The notes: a model not told the origin generated them from the letters alone. Positions 16,323 to 26,140 are shown, counted from the first letter of the stretch. The stretch is DNA of 32,518 nt from Moorena sp. SS36440bin_2 (GCA_011524395.1 WTKN01000264.1:1-32518); one strand, 5' to 3'. Numbers and translations are program-made.

Positions 16323-17495
16323 ATGTTAAATCCCAATCTAGATGAAATCCAATTAAGTAAAGACGAATACGAACGTTACTCCCGACACCTGATTTTGCCC
16401 GAAGTTGGGTTAGATGGACAAAAACGCCTCAAAGCTGCCAGTGTCCTATGTATAGGTAGTGGTGGATTAGGTTCACCCCTATTGCTCTATCTTGCTGCTG
16501 CTGGAATTGGAAACCTAGGTCTAGTCGATTTCGATGTTGTAGATAGTTCTAATCTCCAGCGTCAGGTAATTCACGGGACGTCGTGGGTAGGTAAACCAAA
16601 AATTCAGTCAGCCAAAGAGCGGATTCTAGAAATCAACCCTCACTGTCAGGTAGACCTCTACGAAACCCTGCTGAATTCCGAGAATGCCTTGGAAATCATG
16701 GCACCCTATGACATTATCGTCGATGGTACCGATAACTTTCCCACCCGTTACCTAGTCAATGATGCCTGTGTACTTCTTAATAAGCCAAACGTCTATGGCT
16801 CTATTTTCCGGTTTGAGGGACAGGCGACAGTGTTTAATTATGAAGGTGGTCCCAACTACCGCGACTTGTTCCCTGAGCCCCCACCACCAGGAATGGTACC
16901 TTCCTGTGCCGAAGGAGGGGTTTTGGGCATTCTGCCAGGAATTATTGGCGTGATCCAAGCAACGGAAACGGTCAAAATTATTTTAGGCAAGGGCGATACC
17001 CTCAGTGGACGTTTGTTGCTGTACAACTCTTTAAATATGACCTTCCGGGAATTGAAACTGGGACTCAATCCAGAACGACCGGTGATTGAGAAGTTGATTG
17101 ACTATCAACAATTCTGTGGCATTCCCCAAGCTAAAGAAGAGGAAGCCAAACGCCAGATGGATATCAAAGAGATGAATGTCCAGGAGCTCAAGGAACTCAT
17201 GGATAGTGGTGCGGATGATTTTGTTTTGATTGATGTCCGCAATCCCCATGAGTATGATATTGCTAAGATTTCTGGCTCAGTGCTAGTGCCATTACCGGAT
17301 ATTGAACAAGGTTCTGGTGTAGAAAAAGTCAAGGAACTAGTTAATGGTCATCGCTTGATTGCCCATTGTAAGATGGGAGGTCGCTCAGCTAAAGCATTGG
17401 GAATTTTGAAAGAGGCTGGTATTGAAGGGATTAATGTTAAAGGAGGTATTACCGCCTGGAGTCAGGAAATTGATTCATCAGTACCGCAATACTAA
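16323..17495 (+). CDS. moeZ: MoeZ/MoeB-like sulfur-carrier adenylyltransferase with C-terminal rhodanese
   Basis: A 390-residue two-domain enzyme. Residues 1-270 are a ThiF/MoeB E1-like domain: nucleotide loop IGSGGLGSPLLLYLAAAGIG, LVDFDVVDSSNLQRQ, DGTDNFPTRYLVND, and VPSCAEGGVLG with Cys195. The CxxC zinc pairs of E. coli MoeB are absent, as in mycobacterial MoeZ. Residues about 285-390 are a rhodanese domain (VLIDVRNPHEYDIAKISGSV) with active-site Cys349 in HCKMGGRS. It would adenylate and then sulfurate the C-terminal Gly-Gly of small sulfur carriers for cysteine, thiamin or molybdopterin synthesis. It follows the M67 peptidase gene by 34 bp; both probably form one operon. Confidence 0.95.
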   Translation: MLNPNLDEIQLSKDEYERYSRHLILPEVGLDGQKRLKAASVLCIGSGGLGSPLLLYLAAAGIGNLGLVDFDVVDSSNLQRQVIHGTSWVGKPKIQSAKERILEINPHCQVDLYETLLNSENALEIMAPYDIIVDGTDNFPTRYLVNDACVLLNKPNVYGSIFRFEGQATVFNYEGGPNYRDLFPEPPPPGMVPSCAEGGVLGILPGIIGVIQATETVKIILGKGDTLSGRLLLYNSLNMTFRELKLGLNPERPVIEKLIDYQQFCGIPQAKEEEAKRQMDIKEMNVQELKELMDSGADDFVLIDVRNPHEYDIAKISGSVLVPLPDIEQGSGVEKVKELVNGHRLIAHCKMGGRSAKALGILKEAGIEGINVKGGITAWSQEIDSSVPQY

Positions 17496-17703
17496 CAACA
17501 GAAGTATAGTTTAGGACATAGTTTTTGGTTTCAAGGGAACAGGGAACAGGAAACAGGGAACAGGGAACAAAAATATGTCTTAACCTTTACAAAGTATAGT
17601 TCAGCACTGATCTCAAAGTTGCTTCCTGCTCCCTACTCCCTGCTCCCTGCTCCCTGCTCCCTAAAACCCAGGAATTTATACCTTACCCCATTGAAAAGTG
17701 CTA
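17496..17703. repeat. Two heptanucleotide arrays (gggaaca and ctccctg)
   Basis: 17535-17569 is a gggaaca array and 17622-17662 a ctccctg array. They lie between convergent genes and no terminator stands out apart from them. Confidence 0.7.
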
Positions 17704-18285
17704 TCAATGCTCGATGCGAGTACCTAAAACCTTGAGGAATTCTGCTAGCCACTGGGGATGAGCAGGCCAAGCGGGAGCTGTTACTAAATTACCGTCTACT
17801 ATTGCTTGATCTACTGGGATGTCAGCATAGCTTCCACCAGCACGGGTAACATCGGGACCACAGGCTGGATAAGCGGAACATTTTTTACCTTGGATTACAT
17901 CTGCTGCTGCCAACAATTGAGCACCATGACAAATTGCTGCGATTGGTTTGTTTGCTTGGGCAAAGTGCTGCACCATTTTGATCACATCTTGATTGAGGCG
18001 GATGTATTCTGGTGCTCGCCCCCCTGGAATCACTAGGGCGTCATAATCTTCAGGATTGATGGCATCAAAGGTGGCATTGAGGGTGAAGTTGTGACCAGGC
18101 TTCTCAGTGTAAGTCTGGTCTCCTTCAAAGTCATGAACCGCTGTGCGAACAATGTCCCCAGCTTTTTTGTCAGGACAGACAGCATCAACGGTATGTCCTA
18201 CCATCTGCAACCCTTGGAAGGGAACCATCACTTCGTAGTCTTCTACAAAGTCACCTACGAGCATTAAGATTTGCTTTCCTGCCAT
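17704..18285 (-). CDS. DJ-1/PfpI family protein
   Basis: A 193-residue protein of the DJ-1/PfpI superfamily (class I glutamine amidotransferase-like). It shows [17 protein letters not shown] at the N-terminus, [15 protein letters not shown] (82-96) and the nucleophile elbow [10 protein letters not shown] with Cys119. Relatives act as deglycase, chaperone or peptidase-like stress proteins. ATG 18285 is chosen because AGGAG lies 8-9 bases upstream (cacaggagtgataac-ATG) and matches the family start. The longer frame to 18381 would run through a genomic repeat (18353-18371). Monocistronic. Confidence 0.92.
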   Translation of the reverse strand: MAGKQILMLVGDFVEDYEVMVPFQGLQMVGHTVDAVCPDKKAGDIVRTAVHDFEGDQTYTEKPGHNFTLNATFDAINPEDYDALVIPGGRAPEYIRLNQDVIKMVQHFAQANKPIAAICHGAQLLAAADVIQGKKCSAYPACGPDVTRAGGSYADIPVDQAIVDGNLVTAPAWPAHPQWLAEFLKVLGTRIEH

Positions 18286-18352
18286 GTTATCACTCCTGTG
18301 GTTTGAATCGGAATAGCTCTTGAGCAATCCTAATGTATCAAGGTTCTGAGGT

Positions 18353-18476
18353 TGAACGCGCACGCGTGGCCTTTTGGCCAAAATTGTCTGTCAGAATGAA
18401 GAATGAAGAATGCAGAATGTAGAAGATCGCACCCGGATCTTGTTTATGGAGTCAAGCTATGATAAAGCCCTTGATT
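18353..18476. repeat. GC-rich repeat and gaatgaa array upstream of the PfpI gene
   Basis: 18353-18371 repeats exactly the 19 bp at 14271-14289 and is followed by the palindrome ggccttttggcc. 18393-18424 is a short gaatgaa/gaatgca array. Confidence 0.6.
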
Positions 18477-19515
18477 TTAGTTAAAGTTCTGTTGGAGCCA
18501 GTTGAGTAAGTCTTCACTGGTCTGAAAATCCCAGATGGCTTCTGAGAAACGCTCTAGCTCTTGATTCGTCAAAGCTTCGATTAATGCCATGATATTACTG
18601 GTTAGTTTGCCAAAACGGCGCTCAAGCTGTCGCAATATTACCCTTTTTTCCCCTTGTACTCGTCCCTGCATTATTCCCTGTTCTATTCCCTGTATTATTC
18701 CCTGTTCTATTCCCTGTATTATTCCCTGTTCTATTCCTTCCCGTTGAGCTAGACTCAATGCACCTCGCGTGTCTTCTAACACCATCTCCTGCTTGCGGAG
18801 TTTTTCCAATTCTGACACACTCAACCCCGCTTGATTGGCTATAGTTAAGGCTTTTTCTAGCTGTGGGATTTCCCTGAGATTATCAGGAATAATTTCTAAG
18901 CTGGGTGCTTCTTTGATAAAATATATCCACTTATCTATCACACTTTCTAACTCTTCCAGCTGTTTATTAAATTTGGGAAGTTCCACAAACACCATCGCTA
19001 ATTCATTTTCCTGATAAGCAAAGCGCTCTTCTTTTTCTTGAAAGTAAAAACAGCTAATTACTTTCTGTGTTGATGGGAACAGTTTAAAATCGGTGATGGT
19101 TAACGCAGCGATGCAGCGCGGTCTTGGGGGTTTCCCCCACTCGCTATTGCATCAAGACAATGACTGGATTTAGATCGAAATATCCCTGTCCCGACTTTAG
19201 TTGATTACCATAGGTTTTGCACAAGTTATAGACCACTCGCTTCTCGAAAGCCTCTACATTCCAGATTTGCATTTCAATCAGCACAGTTGTTCGATCCTCT
19301 AATACTGCCTTAACATCCAGATAAACATCCACATAAGTCTCTTCTAACTCCACTACATTCCCGGCACTATAGGGATCAATAATTTCTAAATCCTGGATGA
19401 CCGAATCGCCGGAGTAGATCATGGCATTGAGGAAAGAAATCAGAATATCCTTACTTTCATCTGAGCCAAAGATTTTCTTGAATGCAAAGTCAGTTTTGGG
19501 ACTAATGAATCTCAT
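18477..19515 (-). pseudogene. Rpn-family nuclease/transposase gene split by the palindromic element
   Basis: The 5' part (19515 down to 19159) reads MRFISPKTDFAFKKIFGSDE then SKDILISFLNAM, and later VYLDVKAVLEDRTTVLIEMQ; this is the PD-(D/E)XK core of Rpn recombination-promoting nucleases (acidic D then ExQ). It stops just after NPVIVLMQ, inside the inserted element. The 3' part resumes ALTITDFKLFPSTQKVISCF and continues through VFVELPKFNKQLEELESVID to 18477. That tail has three GIEQGI(I/M)QG repeats. Deleting 19107-19158 joins PVI to ALTITDF exactly in frame. The halves together would give about 329 residues, a normal Rpn length. Confidence 0.88.
19107..19158. repeat. Palindromic agcgatgcag element inside the Rpn gene
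   Basis: The 52-bp element begins agcgatgcagcgcggtcttg, has a gggggtttccccc hairpin core and ends attgcatcaagac. It lies in antisense orientation relative to the element's copy in xisH with respect to transcription. No target-site duplication is visible. Confidence 0.85.
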
Positions 19516-19677
19516 GGTTTTCGCAGTTTACGAGGTAGAGTGGTTAAACAATGTCTTTCCTAGGGAATATCACGGACATCCTTTCATTCATCATCTTAGC
19601 AAAATCCGTTGATATTCTAGTGTATAACTGTTCAGCATTTCTCTAAGCTAAAAATAAGTCAACGGTAGTGAAGCAGG

Positions 19678-21177
19678 ATGATTGTTAAAAATACTAGTAA
19701 TAATAGTAGCAATAATAAGACTAATCAAGCCAGTAATCATCAATGGGATGATGTTCGTGCAGCCTTGAAACGATTCTGGGGCTACGAGGATTTTAGACCT
19801 CCCCAAGATAAAATTATTCGGATGATTTTAGATAAACGGGATGCTTTAATTGTTTTGCCTACTGGTGGTGGTAAGTCGATTTGTTTTCAACTACCAGCGT
19901 TACTACAAACTGGATTAACATTAGTGATTTCTCCACTAGTAGCATTGATGGAAAATCAAGTACAGGAATTGCGCGACCGCAAATTACCTGCTGCTTTGTT
20001 ACATAGTGAATTACCTCGCTACCAACGGCAACAAACCCTTAAAGCAATCGAAAAGCAACAACTGCGATTGCTCTACTTATCCCCAGAAACCCTACTCAGT
20101 GAACCAGTGTGGAAACGGTTGTGTCAGCCACAGCTTCAGATTAATGGATTGATTTTAGATGAAGCCCATTGTTTGGTTCAATGGGGTGATACCTTTAGAC
20201 CCGCTTATCGCCGTTTGGGTGCAGTAAGACCAGCACTGCTCAAGTGTAAGCCCAAGGGAACAAAAATTGCGATCGCATCCTTTACTGCTACCGCTGACCC
20301 CAAGGCTCAACAAACCATCCGCAAAGTCTTGCAACTGCAACAACCCCAAACATTTTTAATTAGCCCCTATCGAGACAATCTTAACCTCCAGGTGCAAACC
20401 GTCTGGACTCCCAAAGGACGCGAAACACGAGTATTGAACTATATTAAAGCCAGACCTAAACAAGCTGGTTTAGTCTATGTCCGTTCCCGAAAAGATAGTG
20501 AAGTGTTAGCGCAATGGTTTACTTCCTTGGGGTATTCCACCGCAGCTTACCACGCTGGCTTGGGTGCTCAGGAGCGTCGGAAAATTGAAGCCAGTTGGAT
20601 TAGTGGTCAGACCCAATTTGTCGTGTGTACCTGTGCCTTTGGCATGGGGATTAATAAGCCAGATGTACGCTGGGTGGTGCATTTCCAAGCACCTTTACTC
20701 TTATCGGAATATATTCAGGAAGTAGGTCGTGGGGGCAGGGATGGTAAACCAGCAGATGCTTTGACCTTAGTCAGTGAACCAACGGGATGGTTTAATCCAG
20801 AGGATAAGCAACGACAAGAGTTTTTTGCCCATCAAATGCGATCGCAATACCGACAAGCTCAACAGTTAGCAAAGCAATTACCAGCCCAGGGAGAAGTAGC
20901 CAAAGTAGCGAAAGAGTTTCCCAATGGTGCCATAGCCTTAGCACTCCTCGACAGTGCTGGTCAACTAGAATGGATTGATCCATTCCATTACCGGCAACAC
21001 CGGTCTCAAAAATCTTCCTCCCTACCACAGGTTAGTACTATCCAACAGCAAGCCCAGTCTCAGATGAATCAATACCTGAAAACTCGCCAGTGTCGTTGGC
21101 AATTTTTACTAAAGGCATTTGGTTTTACTCAAGAAGCCGTTGGCTTTAAATGCGATCGCTGTGATAATTGTTTATAG
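19678..21177 (+). CDS. recQ: RecQ-family ATP-dependent DNA helicase
   Basis: A 499-residue superfamily 2 helicase that unwinds DNA 3'-5' in recombination and repair. Motifs seen: motif 0 FRPPQDKIIRMIL, Walker A LPTGGGKSICFQLP (about residue 60), Walker B DEAHC (about 162), motif III SFTATADPKA, and motif VI QEVGRGGRDGKP (about residue 350). A zinc-binding domain ends the protein, CRWQFLL...FKCDRCDNCL. No HRDC domain is present, so it is a short RecQ. The N-terminus is Asn-rich (NTSNNSSNNKTNQASNHQ) and probably unstructured. ATG 19678. It may be monocistronic; the Rpn remnant is divergent upstream. Confidence 0.95.
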   Translation: MIVKNTSNNSSNNKTNQASNHQWDDVRAALKRFWGYEDFRPPQDKIIRMILDKRDALIVLPTGGGKSICFQLPALLQTGLTLVISPLVALMENQVQELRDRKLPAALLHSELPRYQRQQTLKAIEKQQLRLLYLSPETLLSEPVWKRLCQPQLQINGLILDEAHCLVQWGDTFRPAYRRLGAVRPALLKCKPKGTKIAIASFTATADPKAQQTIRKVLQLQQPQTFLISPYRDNLNLQVQTVWTPKGRETRVLNYIKARPKQAGLVYVRSRKDSEVLAQWFTSLGYSTAAYHAGLGAQERRKIEASWISGQTQFVVCTCAFGMGINKPDVRWVVHFQAPLLLSEYIQEVGRGGRDGKPADALTLVSEPTGWFNPEDKQRQEFFAHQMRSQYRQAQQLAKQLPAQGEVAKVAKEFPNGAIALALLDSAGQLEWIDPFHYRQHRSQKSSSLPQVSTIQQQAQSQMNQYLKTRQCRWQFLLKAFGFTQEAVGFKCDRCDNCL

Positions 21178-21322
21178 CATTTATCAAAGGGAGTAGGGAG
21201 TAGGGAGCAGGGAGCGGTGCGACCGGTGGAATAGGCATCTTGCCTGTTCGATATCTCTTGGGGCGGGCAGGATGCCCACTCTACTCCTATTCATTCAAAG
21301 ACTGACACAGCTTATTCAATTG
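21178..21322. repeat. gggagta array and GGCATCTTGCC-type palindromic repeat
   Basis: 21190-21216 is a gggagta/gggagca tandem array. 21222-21290 pairs aggcatcttgcct with gggcaggatgccca, a common dispersed repeat style in such genomes. Confidence 0.55.
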
Positions 21323-21712
21323 TTAGTTTTCAGATTCCTGTAATTCCTTTAAATAATTATTGAGTTTCAACAGACTATATAGTCCTAATGCTGTACCAAT
21401 TGGTAAACTCAACAGATTCACACATGCCGCAATCCAGTTAGCAGTATTTGGCTTGGCTCGCTGATAGAAGAATCCTGCCATTATATTAACAATTCCAAAC
21501 CCAAGTAGAAATATATGCATGGCGATAGTGAAGACAATTATCCAACTATCACATGCATCTCCTCGAAAAGGTTCATTCATACATAATGAAGGACGCATCT
21601 GGATGATATATCTCGAAAAATCGAAATAAATACGAAATGGCAACAACCCAAAGAAGAAATAAATGCCGCCCCAACAATAGTGAAAGATACTGAGCCACTT
21701 GAAACGTTTCAT
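21323..21712 (-). CDS. Small multi-pass membrane protein
   Basis: A 129-residue protein with about three hydrophobic helices: residues 5-27 (WLSIFHYCWGGIYFFFGLLP), about 55-82 (SWIIVFTIAMHIFLLGFGIV), and about 92-115 (ANWIAACVNLLSLPIGTALG). The pattern of HY.wGG..f at the start and SLPIGTALGLYSLLKL near the end resembles an uncharacterised bacterial family of small inner-membrane proteins. Function unknown. ATG 21712; purine-rich gagagaact precedes it. Isolated between repeat regions. Confidence 0.8.
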   Translation of the reverse strand: MKRFKWLSIFHYCWGGIYFFFGLLPFRIYFDFSRYIIQMRPSLCMNEPFRGDACDSWIIVFTIAMHIFLLGFGIVNIMAGFFYQRAKPNTANWIAACVNLLSLPIGTALGLYSLLKLNNYLKELQESEN

Positions 21713-22088
21713 AGAGTTCTCTCCATTATCTTGTAATCATTCAGCTGATGGGATACGCCCACGCTGTCTTCATGCAGTTCCTCCCCACTCGCGCTTGGGA
21801 TCAAGACAACAGGTAAGCATTCATTTAATCTGAGTTACCTCCCAGCGTGACGCTGTTAGCTAAAAGCTCAGGGCTGATGGCTGAATGCTTACTATATATT
21901 GACTACTGCTCGGAAGTTACCAATTCCCGATTCTAAATTCGCGCATTCTACTTGGTGGTGCGTTACGCCGCGGGCTATCCTAATACTGGCTACGAAGTGG
22001 AAAATGAGGGCAAGCCCGCCCCTAACACACCCTACATTCTGCTGCTATAATTCTTAATTCTTAATTCTTAATTCTCAATTCTTAATTC
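21713..22088. repeat. Repeat-filled spacer with degenerate palindromic element and aattctt array
   Basis: 21770-21810 is a degenerate copy of the palindromic element (catgcagttcctccccactcgcgc...atcaagac). 21955-22035 has GC-rich repeat text (gcgttacgccgcgggc, gggcaagcccgcccctaacac). 22047-22108 is an aattctt/aattctc heptanucleotide array that runs into the 3' end of miaA and encodes its last residues. No gene is seen. Confidence 0.65.
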
Positions 22089-23093
22089 TCAATTATTAAT
22101 TCTTAATTCCTCTAAAAAACCTTCTATCCGCTCCCAAACCTTCTCCAACAAATCAGGAGAATCAGCATCAAACCATTCAATCTCAGGATAAGCCTTAAAC
22201 CAAGTGCGTTGACGTTTCGCAAATTGGCGAGTGTGGACAACAGTTAACTCTCTAGCCTGATCAAGGGATAAGTTACCAGCAAGATAATCTTTAAATTCCC
22301 GATATCCCAAGGTATCCAGTAACGGTAAATTCCAACCATACTTCTGAACAATCGTTTCTACCTCAGCCACAAATCCTGCTGCTAACATTTGGTCAGTACG
22401 CTGAGCAATCCGCTGGGTAATAGTTTCAGAATCCCGACATTCCAAGCCAATCTGGAGAATTGGATAATTAGGAGGATTCTCTCCCTGCTGCTGTGATATC
22501 GGAATTCCAGTTACATAAAATACTTCCAATGCCCGCAATGTCCGCACTTGGTCATTGGGATGAATCTTTTGAGCAGCAACAGGGTCAATCTGTTGGAGGA
22601 AGTTATACAGCTGATCTTGACCAAGAGCAGTTAGTTGCGATCGCAAATCTTCCTGAGGCGCAACCCGAGGAATTTTTAACCCCCGCACTACGGATTTGAT
22701 ATATAAACCAGTACCCCCAACTAGGAAAAGAGGGTTATTGTTTAAATCTGCTTGATCTTCCCGGTCTTCCCTGTGTTCGCTAGCTATGATTGCTTGAGCT
22801 TGCTGTTGATAATCAGCTACAGTTAAGGTTTCGGTTGGGTCACAGATATCGATTAGATAATGGGGTACCTGCTGTTGTTGAGCCAGTGTCGGCTTAGCTG
22901 TTCCAATATCAAATTCTCGGTAAACCTGACGAGAATCAGCATTAAGAATTATCGAACAAACTCGCTGTGCTAATGCTATTCCTAGACTTGATTTACCTGT
23001 GGCTGTAGCACCGCAAATTACTATTACTGCTGAGTGCTCAGTGTTGAGTTTTGAGTTTTGAGCGGAGGGCTGTTTCATCTTCGATTGTGGCAT
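22089..23093 (-). CDS. miaA: tRNA dimethylallyltransferase
   Basis: A 334-residue enzyme that attaches a dimethylallyl group to N6 of A37 in tRNAs reading UNN codons. The P-loop is ICGATATGKSSLG (27-39), followed by the DSRQVYREFDIGTAKP motif, PHYLIDICDPTETLTVADYQ and LVGGTGLYIKSVVRGL. The tail has LDTLGYREFKDYLAG and TRQFAKRQRTWFK. The start at 23093 gives a 24-residue polar extension before the core; a later Met (23078) is possible. The last few residues (EELRINN) come from the aattctt repeat array. It is divergent from gyrB with 187 bp between. Confidence 0.96.
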   Translation of the reverse strand: MPQSKMKQPSAQNSKLNTEHSAVIVICGATATGKSSLGIALAQRVCSIILNADSRQVYREFDIGTAKPTLAQQQQVPHYLIDICDPTETLTVADYQQQAQAIIASEHREDREDQADLNNNPLFLVGGTGLYIKSVVRGLKIPRVAPQEDLRSQLTALGQDQLYNFLQQIDPVAAQKIHPNDQVRTLRALEVFYVTGIPISQQQGENPPNYPILQIGLECRDSETITQRIAQRTDQMLAAGFVAEVETIVQKYGWNLPLLDTLGYREFKDYLAGNLSLDQARELTVVHTRQFAKRQRTWFKAYPEIEWFDADSPDLLEKVWERIEGFLEELRINN

Positions 23094-23280
23094 TCGGGAC
23101 TAACTCGACCATTGACCCACTGACACCATCATACCCTATATAGTTAATCCCCTATAGAAATAACCTATGAAAATGGGCTGTGGTCGCCTATAAGGCTTTT
23201 GTGTTACAATCTTTGGGTGTTTTATCATTTTTGATAAATCATAGCCTTTCAAAGCTTTTAACGGAAAACCCCGAAAGATT
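23094..23280 (+). promoter_or_regulatory. Divergent miaA-gyrB intergenic region with a perfect hairpin palindrome
   Basis: TTTATCA-TTTT-TGATAAA (23221-23238) is a perfect 7-bp inverted repeat about 43 bp before the gyrB ATG. A possible -10 (TTACAAT, 23203-23209) lies just upstream, which would place the palindrome near the transcript start. It could be an operator or 5' UTR hairpin. No Shine-Dalgarno is obvious before gyrB. Confidence 0.4.
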
Positions 23281-25728
23281 ATGACGAGTAGTTACAGTGC
23301 CGATCAGATTCAAGTTCTAGAAGGTCTCGAACCGGTGCGGAAACGCCCAGGGATGTACATCGGGACAACTGGACCTAGGGGTCTCCATCATCTAGTCTAC
23401 GAAGTTGTAGACAATTCCATCGATGAAGCGCTGGCTGGGTATTGTACTCACATCGAAGTTGATATCAATAGCAATGGTTCCGTAACCGTTACCGATGACG
23501 GACGAGGAGTTCCTACGGACACCCACCCTACCACGGGTAAATCCGCACTGGAAACCGTAATGACCGTACTTCATGCCGGTGGTAAATTTGGTGGTGGCGG
23601 CTATAAAGTCTCTGGAGGATTGCACGGTGTTGGTGTTTCCGTAGTCAATGCTCTGTCTGAGTGGGTAGATGTAACGGTGTGGCGGGAGAAAAAAGAACAT
23701 ACCCAGCGCTATGAGCGGGGTGTGCCCATGACTGAACTACTCGTCAAGCCCTATAAAAAGGCCCACACTGGTACCTCAGTAAACTTCAAGCCAGATACCG
23801 AAATCTTTACTGGCGGTATTGAGTTTGATTACACTACCTTATCCGGACGTCTGCGGGAACTGGCTTACCTGAATGCTGGTGTTAAAATTACCTTCTCAGA
23901 CCATCGCCTGGAAGAACCCAGAGTAGAAGCCTATCACTACGAGGGAGGTATCCAGGAATATGTCGCTTACATGAACCGGGAAAAGCACCCCCTACACGAG
24001 GAGATTATATATATACAAGGGGAACGCAAAAGTATCCAAGTGGAAGTGGCACTACAATGGTGCATTGATGCCTATAGTGATAATTTGCTGGGTTTTGCTA
24101 ACAATATTCGCACCATTGATGGTGGTACCCACTTGGAGGGGCTCAAGACAGTCTTGACCCGAACCATGAATGCGATCGCACGCAAGCGCAATAAAATCAA
24201 AGAAAGTGAGTCTAACCTAGGTGGTGAGAATATCCGAGAAGGATTAACTGGGGTGATTTCTGTCAAAGTCCCAGAGCCAGAATTTGAAGGTCAAACCAAA
24301 ACTAAACTGGGAAATACAGAAGTAAGGGGCATTGTAGATTCCCTAGTTGGGGAAGTCTTGACTGAATACCTGGATTTTCGTCCCCAAGTAGTTGATACTA
24401 TTTTAGAAAAAGCGATTCAGGCCTATAAAGCCGCAGAAGCTGCTCGTCGTGCTCGTGAATTAGTGCGGCGCAAGTCAGTACTAGAGTCTTCTCCCTTACC
24501 CGGTAAGTTAGCCGATTGTAGTTCTCGGGACCCAGGGGAATCAGAGATATTCATCGTTGAGGGAGATAGTGCAGGGGGATGTTTTTCTGGAGAGACACAG
24601 GTTGCCCTGGCTGATGGACGGTCTTTGAGCTTCAAAGAACTTGTAGCTGAACAAGCTATGGGTAAAGAGCATTGTTGCTACACCATTACCAATAACGGCA
24701 GCATCGGAATAGAACGAATTATCAATCCCAGAATGACCAAAGCCAATGCTGAAGTCATCAAACTTACCTTAGATAACTCAGAAACCATTATTTGCACTCC
24801 CGATCACCGCTTCATGTTGCAAGATGGTAGTTATAAGCCAGCAGTATCTCTGACCCCTGATGATTTGCTAATGCCTCTGTATCGCCCACTGGCAGAAATC
24901 AGGAAACAGGCACAAGTCAAAACCGAAAAGAAAGAAGCCTATTCCGCTGTTGCTGGTAATCAGACACAGGTTTGTGACGCTGTTGCTAACTATAACTACC
25001 AAGTTGTTTCCATTGAATCCCTAGAACAATTGGTAGATGTCTATGATATCGAAGTGCCTCATACCCATAATTTCGCTTTAGAGAGTGGGGTGTTTGTTCA
25101 CAACAGTGCTAAACAAGGACGCGATCGCCAATTTCAAGCCATTCTCCCCCTGCGTGGTAAAATCCTCAACATTGAGAAAACTGATGATGCCAAAATTTAC
25201 AAGAACACAGAAATCCAATCCCTAATTACAGCCCTAGGGCTAGGGATTAAAGGAGAAGAATTCGACCCGTCCAATTTACGCTACCACCGCATTGTAATAA
25301 TGACTGATGCTGATGTGGATGGCGCTCACATCCGTACTTTATTACTAACCTTCTTCTACCGCTATCAACGAGCCCTTGTGGACCAAGGGTACATCTACAT
25401 TGCTTGTCCTCCCTTATATAAACTAGAACGAGGTCGCAACCATAACTATTGTTATAGCGATCGCGAACTACAACAGCGAATTAGCCAATTTCCTGAAAAC
25501 GCTAACTATAACATCCAACGATTCAAAGGATTAGGTGAAATGATGCCACAGCAGTTGTGGGACACCACCATGAATCCAGAAACTCGCACCATGAAGCAAA
25601 TCGAAATAGAAGATGCTGCTGAAGCAGACAGAATCTTTACTGTACTCATGGGAGACCGCGTTGCTCCTCGCCGCCAATTCATTGAAACCTATGGCGCTCG
25701 ACTCAATCTAAACGATTTAGATATTTAG
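23281..25728 (+). CDS. gyrB: DNA gyrase subunit B with an embedded mini-intein
   Basis: An 815-residue precursor; removing the 175-residue intein leaves a 640-residue GyrB of normal length. GyrB supplies the ATPase and TOPRIM parts of gyrase, which negatively supercoils DNA. The GHKL ATPase motifs are present: [21 protein letters not shown] and [15 protein letters not shown]. The TOPRIM motif EGDSAGG is split from [11 protein letters not shown] by the intein and regained on splicing; [19 protein letters not shown] follows. The C-terminal GyrA-contact tail has [15 protein letters not shown]. Start ATG 23281. Splicing is required for an active enzyme. Confidence 0.98.
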   Translation: MTSSYSADQIQVLEGLEPVRKRPGMYIGTTGPRGLHHLVYEVVDNSIDEALAGYCTHIEVDINSNGSVTVTDDGRGVPTDTHPTTGKSALETVMTVLHAGGKFGGGGYKVSGGLHGVGVSVVNALSEWVDVTVWREKKEHTQRYERGVPMTELLVKPYKKAHTGTSVNFKPDTEIFTGGIEFDYTTLSGRLRELAYLNAGVKITFSDHRLEEPRVEAYHYEGGIQEYVAYMNREKHPLHEEIIYIQGERKSIQVEVALQWCIDAYSDNLLGFANNIRTIDGGTHLEGLKTVLTRTMNAIARKRNKIKESESNLGGENIREGLTGVISVKVPEPEFEGQTKTKLGNTEVRGIVDSLVGEVLTEYLDFRPQVVDTILEKAIQAYKAAEAARRARELVRRKSVLESSPLPGKLADCSSRDPGESEIFIVEGDSAGGCFSGETQVALADGRSLSFKELVAEQAMGKEHCCYTITNNGSIGIERIINPRMTKANAEVIKLTLDNSETIICTPDHRFMLQDGSYKPAVSLTPDDLLMPLYRPLAEIRKQAQVKTEKKEAYSAVAGNQTQVCDAVANYNYQVVSIESLEQLVDVYDIEVPHTHNFALESGVFVHNSAKQGRDRQFQAILPLRGKILNIEKTDDAKIYKNTEIQSLITALGLGIKGEEFDPSNLRYHRIVIMTDADVDGAHIRTLLLTFFYRYQRALVDQGYIYIACPPLYKLERGRNHNYCYSDRELQQRISQFPENANYNIQRFKGLGEMMPQQLWDTTMNPETRTMKQIEIEDAAEADRIFTVLMGDRVAPRRQFIETYGARLNLNDLDI
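24580..25104 (+). other. GyrB mini-intein (no homing endonuclease)
   Basis: 175 residues between EGDSAGG and SAKQGRDR, the same site as the Synechocystis GyrB intein. Cys1 opens block A ([18 protein letters not shown]). Block B carries TPDH (73-76). Block F is [14 protein letters not shown], block G is SGVFVHN with His174-Asn175, and the +1 extein residue is Ser. All residues for self-splicing are present. No LAGLIDADG or HNH endonuclease domain fits in the short linker (about residues 105-138), so it is a natural mini-intein that cannot home by itself. Confidence 0.96.
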
Positions 25729-26140
25729 TGGCGTAGTGGACTGGCACAGCTAAAATAGTGCAATAGCTTTTTCCGCTAAACCCTTGTTAAAAGTAGATTC
25801 TGGTATTTTTCTAAAGCAACATTTTAGCTGTGCCACGCCAGTAGGGTGCGTGATAAGACGGGCGAGCCCTTATTTCCTCGGTAGCAAATGTTAAGAAAAT
25901 CCGTCCCGTAACGCACCACCCAAACCGCAAACATGAGATGCACCCATTATGTTTACCTCATAGCTATGAAAAAACCTATACAAAAGTTTTGGTATCATTA
26001 TTATTAATAGGTATAGAAGATTAGTCTAGCGGTTTTTAGTATAATCAGGTACACAGGCTTTTTTCCCTATTGCCTATTGCCTATTGCCTCTTTTTTGCTC
26101 CCTGCTCCCTGCTCCCTACTCCCTTATAGTAAATCAAGCC
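25729..26140. repeat. Spacer with a 15-bp inverted repeat element, GTGCGT palindrome and tandem arrays
   Basis: TGGCACAGCTAAAAT (25742-25756) is exactly inverted at 25821-25835, bounding a 94-bp MITE-like unit just after gyrB. 25846-25922 is a copy of the gggtgcgtgataagacgggc...gtcccgtaacgcaccacc palindromic repeat. 26069-26090 (ttgccta) and 26093-26125 (gctccct) are heptanucleotide arrays that abut the next gene. No gene is seen. Confidence 0.7.

Noticed and set aside
18286-18381. N-terminal extension of the DJ-1/PfpI protein
   Set aside because: It is encoded by a dispersed repeat and has no family match; the ATG at 18285 has a Shine-Dalgarno sequence.
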